A stretch of DNA of 64,000 nt. It comes from Rhodococcus koreensis. Its GTDB lineage: Bacteria > Actinomycetota > Actinomycetes > Mycobacteriales > Mycobacteriaceae. The DNA lies in NCBI RefSeq assembly GCF_900105905.1, contig NZ_FNSV01000005.1:4774001-4838000 (forward strand), in the 5' to 3' direction. The notes under the pieces are model-generated. The model had not been told where the DNA came from. It did no database searches and worked only from the letters and a program-made list of their open reading frames with translations. Made by a program: the position numbers and the translations under genes. The stretch's first letter is position 1. Each line of letters starts with the position of its first letter. This document shows, piece after piece, positions 62,471 through 64,000 of the stretch.

Positions 62471-63511
62471 ATGACCAACGTCGCACCCGATTCTCTCGGC
62501 TACACCGTCCGTGTTGCCGACGTCATCGCCGAGACACCCGACGCCTCCTCCCTCGTCATCGACGTCCCGCAGGAGATCGCCGACAGGTTCGCGTACCGGC
62601 CCGGGCAATTCCTCACCGTCCGGATCCCCAGCGAACGCACCGGTTCGGTGGCGCGTTGCTATTCGATCGCCAGCTCGCCCACCACCGACGACCGGATCAA
62701 GGTGACGGTCAAACGCACCGTCGACGGATACGGCTCGAACTGGCTGTGCGACAACATCACCGCGGGCGACGACGTGCATGTGCTGCCACCGTCGGGCACG
62801 TTCACCCCGCACAGTCTCGACGGCGACTTCCAGCTGTTCGCCGCCGGCAGCGGCGTCACCCCGGTGATGTCGATCCTCAAGTCCGTGCTGGCGTCCGCGA
62901 CCGGCACCGTGTCCCTGTACTACGCCAACCGGGACCGGGAATCGATCATCTTCGACGCGGAACTCGCCGACCTCGCCAAGAAGCACGCAGACCGGCTCAC
63001 CGTCGAGCACCGACTCGAGAGCGAGGCGGGGTTACCGACCCCGGACAATCTCACCCAATTCGCCGACGGCGGCCAGGACGGCACCGTCTTCGTCTGCGGA
63101 CCCGCACCCTTCATGGCCATGGTCAAGGAGACGCTGACCAGCATCGGGTACGACCGGCACCGGATTCACATCGAGGAATTCCGGTCCCTCGACGGCGACC
63201 CCTTCGCGCCGATCAAGCAGGTCACCGCCGACGCCGCCGGGTCGTCGACCGTGGACGTCACCCTGGACGGCGACACCCACACCCTGTCCTGGCCGGCCGA
63301 CGCGACCCTGATCGACGTGATGGTGGGCGCCGGGATCGACGCCCCGTACTCCTGCCGCGAAGGCGAATGCGGATCCTGCGCCTGCACCCTCCTGGAAGGG
63401 ACCGTCGATCCCGGGGTCACCGACGCCCTCGATCCCGACGACGTCGCCGACGGCTACATCCTCGGCTGCCAGGCGAAGCCGACCAGTCTCACGCTGAAGA
63501 TCGAATTCTGA
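62471..63511 (+). CDS. FAD/[2Fe-2S] oxidoreductase (KshB / phenylacetyl-CoA-epoxidase-reductase type)
   Basis: Electron-transfer protein of 346 residues. FAD domain with RCYSIASSP, NAD(P)H domain with FAAGSGVTPVMSILKS and VFVCGPAPFMAMVKETL, and a C-terminal plant-type [2Fe-2S] ferredoxin domain with ligands Cys295, Cys300, Cys303 and Cys333 (YSCREGECGSCACTLLEG...LGCQAKP). It passes electrons from NAD(P)H to an oxygenase; in this context the P450 at 56682 is the likely partner, although such reductases more often serve Rieske oxygenases. Confidence 0.92.
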   Translation: MTNVAPDSLGYTVRVADVIAETPDASSLVIDVPQEIADRFAYRPGQFLTVRIPSERTGSVARCYSIASSPTTDDRIKVTVKRTVDGYGSNWLCDNITAGDDVHVLPPSGTFTPHSLDGDFQLFAAGSGVTPVMSILKSVLASATGTVSLYYANRDRESIIFDAELADLAKKHADRLTVEHRLESEAGLPTPDNLTQFADGGQDGTVFVCGPAPFMAMVKETLTSIGYDRHRIHIEEFRSLDGDPFAPIKQVTADAAGSSTVDVTLDGDTHTLSWPADATLIDVMVGAGIDAPYSCREGECGSCACTLLEGTVDPGVTDALDPDDVADGYILGCQAKPTSLTLKIEF

Positions 63512-63533
63512 AGCGTCCGGTTGCCGGGCTGAT

Positions 63534-64000
63534 TCAGTCGCGGAGCTGATCGGGCAGTGTGCGGGTGATGATCTGCTGGGCTTCGGTGAGGATCGAGGCG
63601 ACCACGTCCTGGCAGCTGCCGATGTCGTGGATCAGCCCCTGAGCCTGGCTCGCCCACCACATGCCGCCTTCGACGTCTCCGTTGCCGTACACCTGCTCGC
63701 GGCCGCGGACACCGCTGGCCAAGTGGGCGATGTCGTCGAACGTGGCACCCGGTCGCCGCGACAGTGTGGCGATTTCTTCGGACACCGAGTTGCGGGCGAC
63801 ACGGGCGGAGTTGTGGAACTCGCGGAAGACGATGACGGTGTCGCGTTCGGTGTTGTCGACGATCTGTTGTTTGACGTTGTGATGGATGGGCGCCTCGGTG
63901 GTCGCCATGAATCGGGTGCCCATGTTCACCGCCGACGCTCCCAGCGCGAGGGCGGCGACAAGTCCGGCGCCGGTGGCGAGTCCGCCGCTGGCGATGATCG
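63534..64000 (-). CDS. Nitronate monooxygenase-family protein (partial, 5' end beyond the window)
   Basis: The visible 155 residues are the C-terminal part of a 2-nitropropane-dioxygenase-like FMN enzyme: IIASGGLATGAGLVAALALGASAVNMGTRFMATTEAPIHHNVKQ is the FMN phosphate-binding barrel end, followed by VIVFREFHNSARVARNSVSEEIATL and a helical tail EQVYGNGDVEGGMWWASQAQGLIHDI. The family oxidises nitronates or reduces enoyl-type substrates. It is convergent with the reductase gene, leaving 22 bp between stops. Confidence 0.88.
   Translation of the reverse strand, partial: IIASGGLATGAGLVAALALGASAVNMGTRFMATTEAPIHHNVKQQIVDNTERDTVIVFREFHNSARVARNSVSEEIATLSRRPGATFDDIAHLASGVRGREQVYGNGDVEGGMWWASQAQGLIHDIGSCQDVVASILTEAQQIITRTLPDQLRD

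Overview
The window reads as chromosomal or megaplasmid DNA of a high-GC mycolic-acid actinomycete, most likely Rhodococcus (opacus/jostii type). This is inferred from the GC-rich third codon positions, many GTG starts, 4-nt ATGA/GTGA overlaps and the gene families present: cytochromes P450, a Baeyer-Villiger monooxygenase, deazaflavin/F420-type enzymes, a PknK-like kinase and many TetR/GntR/Lrp/AraC regulators. No phage, insertion sequence, CRISPR array, tRNA or rRNA was seen. Both ends cut genes: a transketolase subunit at the left and a nitronate monooxygenase at the right.

0-19 kb is a series of short units. These are a split transketolase plus MHS-family transporter facing a short-chain dehydrogenase across two near-identical palindromic operators; a DGPF-type protein plus ECF42-type sigma factor; a serine hydrolase; an AraC / VOC / UvrA-like ABC operon; an ECF sigma with a small zinc anti-sigma; an Lrp-controlled importer/amidase/M20 hydrolase operon; and a fluoride-riboswitch-controlled pair of FluC channels followed by a universal stress protein.

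19-29 kb is a ketone/alcohol catabolic unit: Baeyer-Villiger monooxygenase, aldehyde dehydrogenase, carboxymuconolactone-decarboxylase-like protein and a beta-hydroxyacid dehydrogenase-like protein. Next to it lie an MHS transporter with a nearly identical 76-bp upstream region and a PknK/AcoK-like kinase-ATPase.

29-45 kb is mixed. It holds a decayed patch (a TetR C-terminal remnant and a 5'-truncated aldolase around an intact GntR), a sugar-phosphate isomerase/epimerase, a methyltransferase, a P450, guanine deaminase, a Gfo/Idh/MocA oxidoreductase, two tiny unknown proteins, a cation/proton antiporter preceded by a coupled mini-ORF, an XRE-cupin/threonine-aldolase pair and a CaiB-type CoA-transferase. 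A type III glutamine synthetase follows at 45.5-47.7 kb.

47.8-63.5 kb is the most interesting part. Three operons enclose two incomplete members of the PEP-utilizing dikinase superfamily: one with a substrate-like domain plus a phospho-histidine domain, one with an ATP-grasp plus a phospho-histidine domain. They lie among two APH-fold kinases, a SurE phosphatase, a luciferase-like oxidoreductase, a SnoaL-like protein, an acyl-CoA synthetase, a winged-helix protein, a P450, an aldehyde dehydrogenase, a 3-alpha-HSD-like SDR, a TetR regulator and an FAD/[2Fe-2S] reductase. The arrangement suggests, as a hypothesis, a split ATP-dependent system that phosphorylates an alcohol (compare rifampin phosphotransferase and phenylphosphate synthase), coupled to P450-based oxidation of a hydrophobic substrate.
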